Source of the DNA: SbD1 sp039679945
GTDB taxonomy: Bacteria > Desulfobacterota > Syntrophobacteria > Syntrophobacterales > Syntrophobacteraceae
DNA: 64,000 nucleotides
Assembly (NCBI GenBank): GCA_039679945.1
Contig: JBDKTY010000067.1
Location: 57,453 to 121,452 of the forward strand
Reading direction: 5' to 3'
The notes below the pieces were generated by a model that was not told the DNA's origin, made no database searches, and worked only from the letters and a program-made list of their open reading frames with translations. The translations under genes and the position numbers were made by a program. Shown one piece after another: positions 34,102-43,177 of this stretch. Each line of letters starts with the position of its first letter. The stretch's first letter is position 1.

Positions 34102-35676
34102 ATGACGCATCGTCGAACTCCTGGATCATCAAGCCCCCCCCTGCTCATCGCACAGATGGATTCACCCCAGGATGAGAGCACGGGTGATTTCTACTACAGG
34201 ACATACGCTCCGGCCGTGGGAATGGCGCATTGCCGGAATGTCCACGCCGTCAGCCTCACCAATATTCACCGGTTGAAGCGGAAGGTCATGCGCGAGGCCG
34301 ACGTCCTGGTCATGAACAACATCTGCGATGCCGACCTTCTGCCCGTCATAAGAGAGCGCAAGGCGCGCGGAAAGCTCACGGTCTATGAGCTTAGCGACGA
34401 CCTGGACGAAATCCCTCCGTCCAATCCGATACGGGAGTTCTACGCCCAAACCTCGAATATGCTCCTGATAAAAAGGCTCGCCCATTATTGCGACGCGCTC
34501 CAGTTCAGCTCGCCCGAGCTGATGAGAAAATACGGTTACCTGAACCCTAACCATGCCGTCTTTCCCAACCACATCCTGGAGATTCCGCCGGAAAGGCGCG
34601 TCAGGAGGGGCGATACGGTGGCAGTGGGATGGGGAGGCTCTCTCGGGCATCTGCATGACATGGAGAAAATCGCGCAACGGCTTATCGAATGGATTAGGAC
34701 CAAGGAAAACGCGAGCCTGCATCTCATGTGCGACGAGCAGATCTGGCGGCTTTTCGACAAGCTCCCGGAAAACCGGGAAGAAAGGCATCCAACCGGGTCG
34801 CGGCGGGATTACTACAGCTTCGTCTCACAGCTCGATATCGGCATCGCCCCTCTTGAAGACACCCCCTTCAACAGGTCGCGCTCGGACGTCAAGTTCCTCG
34901 AATACGCTGCCCATGGCACGGTACCCGTCGTCCAGGCAACCGGCCCCTACCTGCTCTCCGTTCAACATGGAAAGACCGGCTTTCTCTACAGCTCGCCGGA
35001 TGAACTCATCTCCACGCTCGACCTCCTGGTGTCCGATTTCCCATTGCGGATGAAAATATCGTCCGCCGCGCGGAAATATGTACTGCGGGAAAGAAATCAG
35101 CTCAAAAGAGGGCAGGACAGGACGGAGTTCTACCGGGGTCTGCTCGCGGGACTCGGTGCGAGTTCCGAATCACGCGCGGGGAATGCCGAGACTATTTTTG
35201 ATGAGCTGTGCCGCTGTGAGGGGGCCAGGCGGTCGGGCCGGCACCTGCACCTCGCCCCGACGCGCTGTGAACTGCTCCTGCGGGATGCCCTTACCGGGAT
35301 GTCACAGTACCCCTCGCAATGCAGGGAAATGTTCATGGAAGCCGCGCGCATCAAGCCCGACCTGTACATGCCGTATCTTTTCGCGGCCTCTTTGTCCGAG
35401 GACCCGGTCGCGATGCTGAAAACAGCTATCGAGAAAAACCCATCCTCCATCGTATCCATGCTCCATCTCGGGAAAGCATATTCCTCCAGAGGCATGACCA
35501 TGGAGGCCATAGAGTGCTGTCGATCGGCCGCGGAGATTTTTCCCGAGTACGAGCAGCCATACATTGAATGCGCCAATTACCTGAACGCAATAGGATTGAA
35601 GCAGGAAGGGATCGCGCTGCTGCAAAAAGCGATAGCGCTTATTCCGGCCGTGATCAAAAACCCCCGGCCGGGCTAA
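34102..35676 (+). CDS. Glycosyltransferase (GT-B like) with C-terminal TPR region
   Basis: 524 residues. The N-terminal 340 residues look like a GT1/GT4-type glycosyltransferase: VYELSDDLDEIPPSNP, VAVGWGGSLGHLHDMEKI in the nucleotide-sugar half, and LDIGIAPLEDTPFNRSRSDVKFLEYAAHGTVPV, which carries the family E-x7-E-like acceptor/donor motif. The C-terminal 120 residues form about three TPR-like repeats (DALTGMSQYP, LHLGKAYSSRGMTMEAI, YLNAIGLKQEGIALL). Position opposite fliC suggests a flagellin or surface glycan role (inference). The start is not certain: ATG 34102 has only a weak site, and 34030 is an alternative. Confidence 0.8.
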   Translation: MTHRRTPGSSSPPLLIAQMDSPQDESTGDFYYRTYAPAVGMAHCRNVHAVSLTNIHRLKRKVMREADVLVMNNICDADLLPVIRERKARGKLTVYELSDDLDEIPPSNPIREFYAQTSNMLLIKRLAHYCDALQFSSPELMRKYGYLNPNHAVFPNHILEIPPERRVRRGDTVAVGWGGSLGHLHDMEKIAQRLIEWIRTKENASLHLMCDEQIWRLFDKLPENREERHPTGSRRDYYSFVSQLDIGIAPLEDTPFNRSRSDVKFLEYAAHGTVPVVQATGPYLLSVQHGKTGFLYSSPDELISTLDLLVSDFPLRMKISSAARKYVLRERNQLKRGQDRTEFYRGLLAGLGASSESRAGNAETIFDELCRCEGARRSGRHLHLAPTRCELLLRDALTGMSQYPSQCREMFMEAARIKPDLYMPYLFAASLSEDPVAMLKTAIEKNPSSIVSMLHLGKAYSSRGMTMEAIECCRSAAEIFPEYEQPYIECANYLNAIGLKQEGIALLQKAIALIPAVIKNPRPG

Positions 35677-35882
35677 TGCCCGCCCGCCTTGATCTCCGGC
35701 ACGCGCGGGCGACGTCTTCCGGACGAAACCGTGGATCGGAGTCAGGGCCGGCTCGGGGAATCGCCCCCCGGGACCCGGGTCCGGCTTCCACCACGGACCG
35801 CGGGGCGGATCGACCGGTGGATGAAGCACTCTTTCTTGGCGCGCTTATGTGACGGCCATCCGGTTCCAGGCCCCCTAAAGAA

Positions 35883-35907
35883 AAAGGCGGCCTAAAAGGC
35901 CGCCTTT
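35883..35907. terminator. Bidirectional terminator, glycosyltransferase and fliC
   Basis: AAAGGCGGCCT and AGGCCGCCTTT, a perfect 11-bp stem with a 3-nt loop. The A-run at 35878-35885 gives a U-run on the minus strand after fliC. Confidence 0.88.
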
Positions 35908-35933
35908 CCCCGGACTGCAGAATGGATGGTTTG

Positions 35934-36803
35934 TTACTTGAGCAGCGTGAGTATCTGCTGCGGAGCCTGGTTGGCTTGAGCAAGCATTGCCATGCCGGAC
36001 TGCTGCAGAATCTGGTTCTTGGTGAAGGTTGAGATTTCAGAGGCCATGTCAACATCGCGAATGGCGGATTCCGAGGACGAGTAGTTCTCGATGCTGGTTG
36101 CAAGGTTCTGAATCGTGTACTGGAGCCGATTCTGGTAGGCGCCGATTTCACCCATGTAGGAGTTGATCGATACCAGCGCGGAATCGATTTTGTCCATTGC
36201 TGCCTGGGCAAAGGTCTGGCTGTCGATGTTGATGCCGTTTGTACCAGCGGCATCATTCTTCACACCGAGACATCCGGCGGTGGCGCCCTTGAACTTCACA
36301 GCGATCTGGTTCTCAGCCGAGTTGGTGGCGCCGATCTGGAAAGTCATACCGGTGCTCGCCACCTGCACACCGCTGCCACCGGCGTCGCCCGCTACCAGCG
36401 TTGTCGTACCGTACTTGGTGGAATTCGCTATACGGTCTATTTCTTCCTGAAGTGCCTTGAACTCGTTGCTGACCGTCGCCTGGTTATCACTGGTCTGTCC
36501 GGAAGCAGCCTGGGTCGCCAGAGATTTCATCCGGTTCAGGATGTCGTGGATCTGCGTGTAAGCACCGTCAGCCGTCTGAAGGACCGACTGTGCCTCGGTT
36601 GCATTCTGCGAAGCCACGCGCATCGAGGAGATCTTGGATGAAAATGAGTTGGCGGTGGCGAATCCGGCGGCATCATCTTTTGCCGAGTTGATCCGGAGAC
36701 CCGATGACAAACGCAGGAGAGAGTTAGCTACCTTGGTATTGGTGTTGCCCAAGGTGTTCTGGATTTTGATGGCCTCTAAGTTGGTATTAACTTTCAGTCC
36801 CAT
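35934..36803 (-). CDS. fliC: Flagellin
   Basis: Structural subunit of the flagellar filament. 289 residues, short for the family (often 270-500), so the exposed D2/D3 region is nearly absent. The N-terminal D0/D1 helix is standard (VNTNLEAIKIQNTLG, SLLRLSSGLRINSAKDDAAG) and so is the C-terminal D1/D0 (NRLQYTIQNLATSIENYS, ESAIRDVDMASEIS, LAQANQAPQQILTLL). The central portion (about 140-200) is Gly/Ala/Thr-rich and offers Ser/Thr sites for glycosylation. GGAGG precedes the ATG, and a sigma-28-like promoter lies about 90 bp upstream. Confidence 0.97.
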   Translation of the reverse strand: MGLKVNTNLEAIKIQNTLGNTNTKVANSLLRLSSGLRINSAKDDAAGFATANSFSSKISSMRVASQNATEAQSVLQTADGAYTQIHDILNRMKSLATQAASGQTSDNQATVSNEFKALQEEIDRIANSTKYGTTTLVAGDAGGSGVQVASTGMTFQIGATNSAENQIAVKFKGATAGCLGVKNDAAGTNGINIDSQTFAQAAMDKIDSALVSINSYMGEIGAYQNRLQYTIQNLATSIENYSSSESAIRDVDMASEISTFTKNQILQQSGMAMLAQANQAPQQILTLLK

Positions 36804-36889
36804 GGTTTTTCCTCCGTGAAAATTTTTTTGACATCCTTGTCAAATCAGATCTAGACCATTCCACAGTTCCTTCTCGTGCCTTGACCTAC

Positions 36890-36917
36890 TTATCGACAGA
36901 ATGCTTCTCCAACTTAA
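36890..36917 (-). promoter_or_regulatory. Sigma-28 (FliA)-type promoter of fliC
   Basis: On the minus strand TAAGTTGG, 11 bases, then GTCGATAA, close to the FliA consensus TAAAGTTT-N11-GCCGATAA. It lies just after the stop codon of the preceding glycosyltransferase gene and about 87 bp before fliC. Confidence 0.75.
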
Positions 36918-36924
36918 GAGTTTT

Positions 36925-39564
36925 TTACATATGCCTCAGGCACTCCTCGGCTTTCTCCCGGAACCCTCGCATCTTGTAGATTGAGGCCAGGTGCGCCCAA
37001 CTGCGCGGCTCCATCTCCCCAAACCGCTGTGCCGTCTCAAAGGCCGTCTGTGCAAGCGACAGGTTCTCAAAGGCCAGCGCCTTTCTCCCCATCCATTCCC
37101 AACTCCCGGCGGGACTGCCTCCGGCCATGACGGATTCTTGAATCAGCTTCAGTGCAGTCCGGTTATCGTTCCTGCAAAAGTGGCTATAGGCCATGTGAAG
37201 GAGGACCTCTTTCGTATCGGGCGGGGACTGGGTCGGGAATAGCTCCGGCGTGTAATTCCCGCTGCCGGCTTCCCGGAAGCAGTTGATCGCCTGATCATGC
37301 CTGCCCATCCGCTGAAAGAGGATGCCAATCTGGTAGTTATGAGACGGGCTGCCGTTCACGAAGCTCTTGGCCTTGACGAGGTATCGAATCCCGTTTTCGA
37401 CGTCATTCGTTTCCTGGCTGAGTTTTGCAAGGAATATATAGCCCTCCGGAATGAGGTAATTGTACAGATCCTCCCTGTTCAGCAGGTCGAGGGCTTTCAG
37501 CATGCAGCTTTTTGCTTCCGCCAGGTCGCCAAGGGAAGCATGGGTAATGGACAAATAGAAATAGACCCCCGAGTACTCACCGCCCTTGTCCCTTTCTCTT
37601 TCCAGCATCGCCAGGTTTCGCCGCGCCTTGGCTTTCCGCATCTCGGGAGTCATGTAGCCGTGATGTTGGATGACTATGTCGGTGGTCACGAATTCGACCC
37701 CTGCCTTCACCGCGTTTGGGAACAACTGCTCATGGATGCGGCCCGTGAAGCACAGTTCGGGTATCAGCGGGGTGCACCGCAACTGGAGGCACGAAGAGGT
37801 AACGGTGTCGGCCTGATGGTTCTCGAGCACGAAATAGAAGGCCTTCCTGCCGTCGCATTGGGATTTGAGTTGGTTGATGTAGCCCTGGTTTTCCGGCGTT
37901 ATGCGGTCGTCCGCGTCGAGCCAGATCTGATACTTCCCCGTTGCCTTGGACATCGCGAAGTTTCTCGCGGCGGAAAAATCGTCTATCCACTCGAAATCAT
38001 AAACATGAGGCGTGAATTTGGCGGCTATGTCCCGGGTGCCATCCACCGAACCGGTATCCACCACCACGATCTCATCCGCGAAAGAGGTAAAACAGGCAAG
38101 GGCATCGGCCATGTTCTCCGACTCGTTCTTTACGATCATGCACACCGAAATTATTGGGGGAGATGCCATCTTCTTTATTCCTTTGCTTTCCCCGAGGGCT
38201 TGTTGAAAACCGGCGCGGACATCGGAGACCACCCGATCATTCCCGGTCCCGATGAGTTCCTCTATTTTGGATTCCGCTTTCCTGTCACGCGGGGAATTCG
38301 CCCTGGCCTCCTCCAGCAGGGTCCGGGCGCGGTCGGGTTGCCGGAGCCGAGCATAAGCCAGGGCCATGGAAAGCACGAGTTCCGGCCGGGCGACACCCTG
38401 GGCTTCAGCCTGCTCAAGGAAGCGCAGTCCGGCGGCATAGTCGCCGGTATTGACTCGGCAGATGCCGGCGTGTTTCAAAACGACTGGATCAGGTTCCGTG
38501 TCCGGCAGCGCCATATATTCTTTAAAGGTTGTAACAGCCTCCGCATCGTGGCCGGTTTTTGCCTGGCAGACCCCGATCAGCCTGAGAAATTCCGCATCAT
38601 CTATAAAAGCATATTCCTGGCTGAGATCGCTTCGTCGCTCACGGGGAGGCCGGCGCAGAAAATCGCGCGCCCGCTCCAGCAGCGGCTGCGCTTGCGTGTA
38701 GTCTGATTTGCCGAAGTACGCCAGGCCGCGTAGAAGGATGGATGTGTTCTGCGTGGGAACGAGTTCCCGTGACTTTTCCGCGAACGCCAGCGCCTCATCC
38801 GCCTTGCCTTCCATAAGGCTGAGATAGGCGACGAGGTTGCAGAGCATGGCATTCAGGGAAACGTGAAGGTCCCTGGCGCCAAGCGCCTTCAGAAGATAGG
38901 GCCTGCTTTCCCCGTACCTGCGCAGCAGCAGGAGAGTGACCCCGACGTAATAGAGGCAGTAGGGATCATCAGGTTCTCTTTCGAGATGCCTGGCGGAGAG
39001 GACCAGGTTTCTCTCCAGTTTCTGTTCGAGGCTTTCGGGGGCGAGTTTGTAGCCAAAATGATCGATCGCGAAAGAGGCCTTCCGGATCGTGGCGCCCCCG
39101 CGAAGCAATGAGGGCTCTACTCTCTCGTGCACCTCGTTTTCGAACATCACGTCCGGCAGGCGGCGGAAAAGGCGAATATTCAGGGTATTGTCAAAGATAT
39201 CCGTGCCGAACTTATAGTTTCTGATGTTGACCGACCAGGCGTCAACCCCTCGCCGGGAGACGGTCTGCCTGAGGCAGTCGGCACATCCATCGGTGACGAG
39301 CCGCTCATCAGCGTCAAGGTAGAATATCCAATCCCCCGAGGCTCGTGAGATGGATTCATTCCGGGCAGCGGCGAAATTCTCCGTCCAGAGGAAGGAATAA
39401 ACACGGGCTCCAAAAGATTCGGCAATGCGAACGGTGTCATCGACCGACCCGGTGTCCACGACGATTATCTCGTCTACCAGCCCGCGCACGCTCTCCAGGC
39501 AGCCGGGAAGGCTCTCTTCCTCGTTTCTAACGATCATGCACAGGGAAATAGTGGGTCTGGACAT
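36925..39564 (-). CDS. Double GT2 glycosyltransferase with TPR repeats
   Basis: 879 residues with two family 2 glycosyltransferase domains. The first (about 1-230) begins ISLCMIVRNEEESLPGCL and has VVDTGSVDDT, NFAAARNESI and the DADE metal motif (FYLDADERL). A TPR region (about 235-440) follows. The second GT2 (about 480-700) repeats the pattern: SVCMIVKNESENM, VVDTGSVDGTRD, DDFSAARNFAMS, IWLDADDRIT. A second TPR block ends the protein. Such proteins glycosylate proteins or surface glycans; the position directly before fliC makes flagellin a plausible target. ATG 39564 is used; a TTG nine bases upstream is possible. Confidence 0.88.
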   Translation of the reverse strand: MSRPTISLCMIVRNEEESLPGCLESVRGLVDEIIVVDTGSVDDTVRIAESFGARVYSFLWTENFAAARNESISRASGDWIFYLDADERLVTDGCADCLRQTVSRRGVDAWSVNIRNYKFGTDIFDNTLNIRLFRRLPDVMFENEVHERVEPSLLRGGATIRKASFAIDHFGYKLAPESLEQKLERNLVLSARHLEREPDDPYCLYYVGVTLLLLRRYGESRPYLLKALGARDLHVSLNAMLCNLVAYLSLMEGKADEALAFAEKSRELVPTQNTSILLRGLAYFGKSDYTQAQPLLERARDFLRRPPRERRSDLSQEYAFIDDAEFLRLIGVCQAKTGHDAEAVTTFKEYMALPDTEPDPVVLKHAGICRVNTGDYAAGLRFLEQAEAQGVARPELVLSMALAYARLRQPDRARTLLEEARANSPRDRKAESKIEELIGTGNDRVVSDVRAGFQQALGESKGIKKMASPPIISVCMIVKNESENMADALACFTSFADEIVVVDTGSVDGTRDIAAKFTPHVYDFEWIDDFSAARNFAMSKATGKYQIWLDADDRITPENQGYINQLKSQCDGRKAFYFVLENHQADTVTSSCLQLRCTPLIPELCFTGRIHEQLFPNAVKAGVEFVTTDIVIQHHGYMTPEMRKAKARRNLAMLERERDKGGEYSGVYFYLSITHASLGDLAEAKSCMLKALDLLNREDLYNYLIPEGYIFLAKLSQETNDVENGIRYLVKAKSFVNGSPSHNYQIGILFQRMGRHDQAINCFREAGSGNYTPELFPTQSPPDTKEVLLHMAYSHFCRNDNRTALKLIQESVMAGGSPAGSWEWMGRKALAFENLSLAQTAFETAQRFGEMEPRSWAHLASIYKMRGFREKAEECLRHM

Positions 39565-39769
39565 TGCGTTCAATCAATCCGCAAACCTGGTGGATAGTTC
39601 ATCCCGGCCTGAAACAGCAGCCGGCCTGGCATGTGTATGCGCCGGTGCGAACCACTCGGGTGCAATTGAGCCTCCCGCCACGGCACGCGCTTCCGCGCGC
39701 GCACGCCGGCCGGCGGGGTGCACCGGAGGTCGAGCATCCATTGGGATCGCTTTTCCTTTCCAGGCCTTG

Positions 39770-40858
39770 CTATCCGGTGACTTTGCCCTTTTTGCTGTCG
39801 CCATTTCGGATAGCCTTCAAAAGGGCCGTACACTCCGTGCTGGAGGGATCTATCAGCAAAGCCTGTTCCAAAACGTCCGCGGCATCATCCCTCTGACCGA
39901 TTTCCGCATGGAGAGACGCCAGCACGAACAGGGCATCGACCGAACCGGGTTTGATCATGATGGCCTTCTCGACAGCCTGGGCGGACCCGGAAAGGTCACC
40001 GGCATCCTTCAGCTTCTTTGCCATCTCCACGTAAATGTCAGCCACCTCGGGAGATGGAGCATCTCCACTCCATCGCGGAAGCGAGGAGCGCCGCACCAGG
40101 TCTTCGTATTGTTCCCATGTCTCATCGTCATCAGGCTTAAGGCGCAGGTATTCCCTGTACATTTTGGCGGCGACATCGAACTCACCCGCCTGGGAAAGCG
40201 CCTTCGCGCTGTTGCTCAGGATCTCGGGATCACGGGGATTGAGGTCAAGCGCCCGGTATAGATGTTCAAGCGCCTCCTTGAGATTTCCATCATGCAGGAG
40301 AATCACGCCCAGGTCATTGTGCGCCTCCGCAAGGTCCGGATTGTGCTCTATGGCCATTTCGAGGCACGCGGTTGCACGATCGACCCTGCCGCGTTCGAAC
40401 TGGATCACACCCTCTTTTCTCAGAAACTCGGCGGAATCGGCCGGCCCCTGTTTTGTTTCGGGAGCCGCTTCGACTGACCGTATCTCGGAACGTATCTTTT
40501 CATCTTGAGGATGCCGTCCCAGGTAAGTCTGCAGGACTTCCCGAGCGAAGTCTTCCTTGCCAAACGCACGGAAAACAGTGCTGCACTGGAGGACTGTCTC
40601 CTGATCATCGGGTTCCAGTTCGAGCGCCCGTGTGAGGCTGTTCAGTGCATCCTCGGTCCTGCCCTGCTCCCAATACGCCCGGCTGATTCCACAGTGGGCC
40701 TTTGCACTGAACGGATCGTCCTTCAGCGCCGAATCAAAGAGCCCAACAGCTTCGGCATGCCTTTTTGCCAAAAGAGCCGCTTCCGCCTTCTCAAGCCAGC
40801 CATGCGACGGTTCCATCCGGTTCTGCCCGTATCCTGGTTGAACCCTTGTCACTTCCAT
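39770..40858 (-). CDS. TPR-repeat protein
   Basis: 362 residues, almost entirely tetratricopeptide repeats. About eight are visible, for example AVGLFDSALKDDPFSAKAH, AYWEQGRTEDALNSLTRALELEP, AHNDLGVILLHDGNLKEALEHL and GDLSGSAQAVEKAIMIKPGS. No catalytic domain, signal peptide or membrane segment. Probably a scaffold for the neighbouring glycosyltransferases. Start ATG 40858 is favoured by AGGGAGAG upstream. Confidence 0.85.
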   Translation of the reverse strand: MEVTRVQPGYGQNRMEPSHGWLEKAEAALLAKRHAEAVGLFDSALKDDPFSAKAHCGISRAYWEQGRTEDALNSLTRALELEPDDQETVLQCSTVFRAFGKEDFAREVLQTYLGRHPQDEKIRSEIRSVEAAPETKQGPADSAEFLRKEGVIQFERGRVDRATACLEMAIEHNPDLAEAHNDLGVILLHDGNLKEALEHLYRALDLNPRDPEILSNSAKALSQAGEFDVAAKMYREYLRLKPDDDETWEQYEDLVRRSSLPRWSGDAPSPEVADIYVEMAKKLKDAGDLSGSAQAVEKAIMIKPGSVDALFVLASLHAEIGQRDDAADVLEQALLIDPSSTECTALLKAIRNGDSKKGKVTG

Positions 40859-40888
40859 ACCACTCTCCCTCATAAAACGCTCGTTCAC

Positions 40889-40965
40889 TCATACCGAGTT
40901 GCGTTCAACAACGTCTGTCACGTTCGTCCCGAGGTATAGGCGAACATGCCGTTCATGCCTGTTCC
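40889..40965. repeat. Partial copy of the GCGTTCAA repeat family
   Basis: ATACCGAGTTGCGTTCAAC matches the left end of the elements at 4.2 and 17.4 kb; the right end GTATAGGCGAACA is only weakly similar. Confidence 0.4.
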
Positions 40966-41364
40966 CCGGCACAAACACCTGGGCGCAACAGCTTCTCGAA
41001 CACAACCTCACATCCAGGGCTGATTTTCCAGCCGTCCACGGCCCCCGCCCGGCTCGGTTCCCGGCCCTCCAAATTTATCCAGCGCACTATCCTGTCCTGC
41101 CGGTCGTGCGCTCATGTCGAAATTTTGACTATCCTGTCGAGACCACATTTGCCGGTTCCCGCTATTTAGCGTCCGAAAATAAACCGGGCAACATGCCGCA
41201 AACTCGAAACATTTTCGTGACCAGGGTCCAGATGCAAGATACCGGCCAAAAGGAAGCAAAGCGAATCGGGAAGGTAATCAATGTGTCAGGTACAAAATGA
41301 GAAACTGCCTTGAGGGCTGTCATTCACCGGTCATCGCTTTCAGAAAAGCCGTTTATCGAGCCCT

Positions 41365-41600
41365 GTAGCCAGGTAGGTTGGGGTGAACGGAGCCAGGTAG
41401 GTTGGGGTGAACAGCCAGGTAGGTTGGGGTGAACGGAGTGAACCCCAACATCTATCACAGCCCTGAAACCCAGCCCGGAACCCCGACATTTTCCCCAGCC
41501 AGGTAGCCCGGTAGCCAGGTAGGTTGGGGTGAACGGAGTGAACCCCAACATCTATCACAGTCCTGAAACCCAGCCCGGAACTCCGACATTTTCCCCAGGT
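41365..41600. repeat. REP repeat cluster
   Basis: The unit CCAGGTAGGTTGGGGTGAAC occurs four times. Two copies extend to the full hairpin GTTGGGGT-gaacggagtga-ACCCCAAC. After each full REP about 65 bp beginning ATCTATCACAG is duplicated nearly identically. This is a classic REP array next to its own transposase. Confidence 0.8.
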
Positions 41601-41608
41601 GGCCCCTG

Positions 41609-41793
41609 ATGCGATACCGACGCGCCAATATACCAGGAGCAACCCATTTCTTCACGGTCAACCCGGCTAAACGAGGCCGAACGGTGCTGGTGGATCATGC
41701 GGATTCACTTCTGATGGTCATATTCGAGCATCCACCGTTACATTGCCGCCGGAACGCTGGATCGGTATTGGGGTGGAGGCGTGCAAGTCCTAG
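41609..41793 (+). pseudogene. REP-associated tyrosine transposase (RAYT) remnant
   Basis: The first 40 codons read MRYRRANIPGATHFFTVNPA and RGRTVLVDHADSLL, the N-terminus of RAYT (Y1_Tnp/TnpA-REP) proteins. The usual HxH region (LPDHLH) and catalytic Tyr are missing; the frame soon ends. An intact RAYT is about 150-200 residues. Flanked by REP repeats on both sides, as expected. Confidence 0.7.
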
Positions 41794-41824
41794 ACGAGTG
41801 CAGCTTCGATGAAAGGTGAAGCGT

Positions 41825-41895
41825 GGGTGTTGGGGTTCGCTTTCGCTCACCCCAACCTACAGCTACTACAGCTGCTACAGCTACTACAGCTACAG
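41825..41895. repeat. REP copy and CTACAG tandem repeat
   Basis: GTTGGGGTTCGCTTTCGCTCACCCCAAC is a REP hairpin in inverted orientation to those at 41.4 kb. It is followed by six or seven irregular CTACAG/CTACTA units (41866-41895). Confidence 0.7.
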
Positions 41896-41955
41896 CGTCA
41901 AACATCTGACAAGTTTCGGCCGATCATGGGATCACGGCCTCCGCGTTGCCCGCAA

Positions 41956-42855
41956 TTATGACTTCCTAAGTTTCAGCGCCGCCTGGTAGGCGGTTCGACG
42001 GGGTATGCCAAACCGGGTGGAGATCACGGAAGCCGCTTCCTTCGATGGGGCGCCCCGGTCCAGCATGGCGGACAGTTCATCCTCCCAGCCGGCTTCCAGA
42101 GGGGGACGGGGTGATCCGGAACCGCCGCCCTCCACGATCAGGGTGAGTTCGCCCCTGACATCCTCCCCGAAATGCGCCAGGGCTTCGGATACGAGCCCGC
42201 GGTAGACCTCCTCGTATACCTTGGTGAGTTCCCGCACCACCGCGATTCGCCGATCTCCCCAGGCATCCAGGATTTCGTTGAGCGTTTTGGAGAGGCGCTT
42301 GGGGGATTCATACAGGACGAGGGTCATCGCCAGCGCACCGCCTTCTTCAAAGAATCGCCGCCTGCCGCTTCCCCTTGGAGGCGGAAAGCCCAGGAACGCG
42401 AAGGGGTGCGTGGAAAGACCCGATACGACGAGAGCGGCGATGAGAGCGGTTGGGCCCGGAATTGCAACCGGCTCCACACCCCGCTTTACCGCTTCTTCTA
42501 TGAGCAGGAACCCCGGGTCGGAGATACCGGGAGTTCCCGCATCGGTGACGATGGCGATACTCTGCCCCGCGGCGATCCTGGCCAGCAGTTCTTCCCCGCG
42601 CTGGCGGGCATTATTGGCATGATAGCTTATGAGTGGTTTATGAATGTCGTGGCGAGACAGGAGCTTCCGGGTATGGCGGGTATCTTCCGCGGCTATCAGG
42701 TCCACGGCGCGCAGGGTTTCGAGCGCCCGCAGCGTGATGTCGGCGAGATTTCCAATGGGGGTCGCAACGATAAAGAGTTGCCCTCCCCCGAGTTCTTGAG
42801 TACCTCCGGGATCAGGCCCCGAAGGCGTTGACGATCCAGTTGACTTCGGGCTCAT
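41956..42855 (-). CDS. rsmI: 16S rRNA (cytidine(1402)-2'-O)-methyltransferase
   Basis: Methylates the 2'-OH of C1402 in 16S rRNA with S-adenosylmethionine. 299 residues from ATG 42855, preceded by GGAGGGG; the family is usually 270-300. Tetrapyrrole-methylase-fold signatures: GQLFIVATPIGNLADITLRALETL at about 24-47, IAAEDTRHTRKLL, VTDAGTPGISDPGFLL and AIPGPTALIAALVVSG. The C-terminal segment (GAPSKEAASVISTRFG, RRTAYQAALKL) is a helix-turn-helix-like tail. Its start overlaps yraN by 44 bp. Last gene of the large minus-strand operon. Confidence 0.95.
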   Translation of the reverse strand: MSPKSTGSSTPSGPDPGGTQELGGGQLFIVATPIGNLADITLRALETLRAVDLIAAEDTRHTRKLLSRHDIHKPLISYHANNARQRGEELLARIAAGQSIAIVTDAGTPGISDPGFLLIEEAVKRGVEPVAIPGPTALIAALVVSGLSTHPFAFLGFPPPRGSGRRRFFEEGGALAMTLVLYESPKRLSKTLNEILDAWGDRRIAVVRELTKVYEEVYRGLVSEALAHFGEDVRGELTLIVEGGGSGSPRPPLEAGWEDELSAMLDRGAPSKEAASVISTRFGIPRRTAYQAALKLRKS

Positions 42856-43177
42856 CGCCCCTCCACCTGATTGCAACCACGTCTATTCGAGCCGGAGAGT
42901 CCCCCAGTCCCCGCTTTTTCAGGTACCATTGGGCCGTCTGAACGATTTTCCTGCGCTTCGGGGCGTCGATGGATTCCTCCGGCCCCCCGAACCTCGACCC
43001 GGTGCGGGACCGCACCTCGACGAAGACGACCACGGCAGCGTCCATGGCGATTATGTCGATCTCCCCCACGGGGCACCGGAAGTTGCGGTCAATGATCTTC
43101 ATCCCTTTCCGAATGAGGAATTCAGCCGCCGCCTCTTCACCGCTTCTGCCTTTAAGTACCCGGCTCTTCTCCATCAT
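42812..43177 (-). CDS. yraN: YraN family (UPF0102) nuclease-like protein
   Basis: 121-residue PD-(D/E)XK-fold protein of the YraN family, function not established. The conserved core is intact: GRSGEEAAAEFLIRKG near the N-terminus, RNFRCPVGEIDIIAMD with the E-x-D pair, and VVFVEVRSRTGSRFG with ExK-like spacing (E-V-R). It overlaps rnhB upstream by 26 bp and rsmI downstream by 44 bp, implying tight translational coupling. Start ATG 43177 (or the next ATG) is preceded at some distance by GAGGAGG. Confidence 0.88.
   Translation of the reverse strand: MMEKSRVLKGRSGEEAAAEFLIRKGMKIIDRNFRCPVGEIDIIAMDAAVVVFVEVRSRTGSRFGGPEESIDAPKRRKIVQTAQWYLKKRGLGDSPARIDVVAIRWRGDEPEVNWIVNAFGA

Larger units (their letters stand above)
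40859..41955. other. 1.1-kb intergenic stretch with REP/RAYT remains
   Basis: No intact gene. 40890-40960 holds a half-copy of the GTTGCGTTCAA repeat family. 41365-41600 contains REP repeats, 41609-41793 a transposase remnant and 41825-41895 another REP plus CTACAG tandem repeats. Confidence 0.6.
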
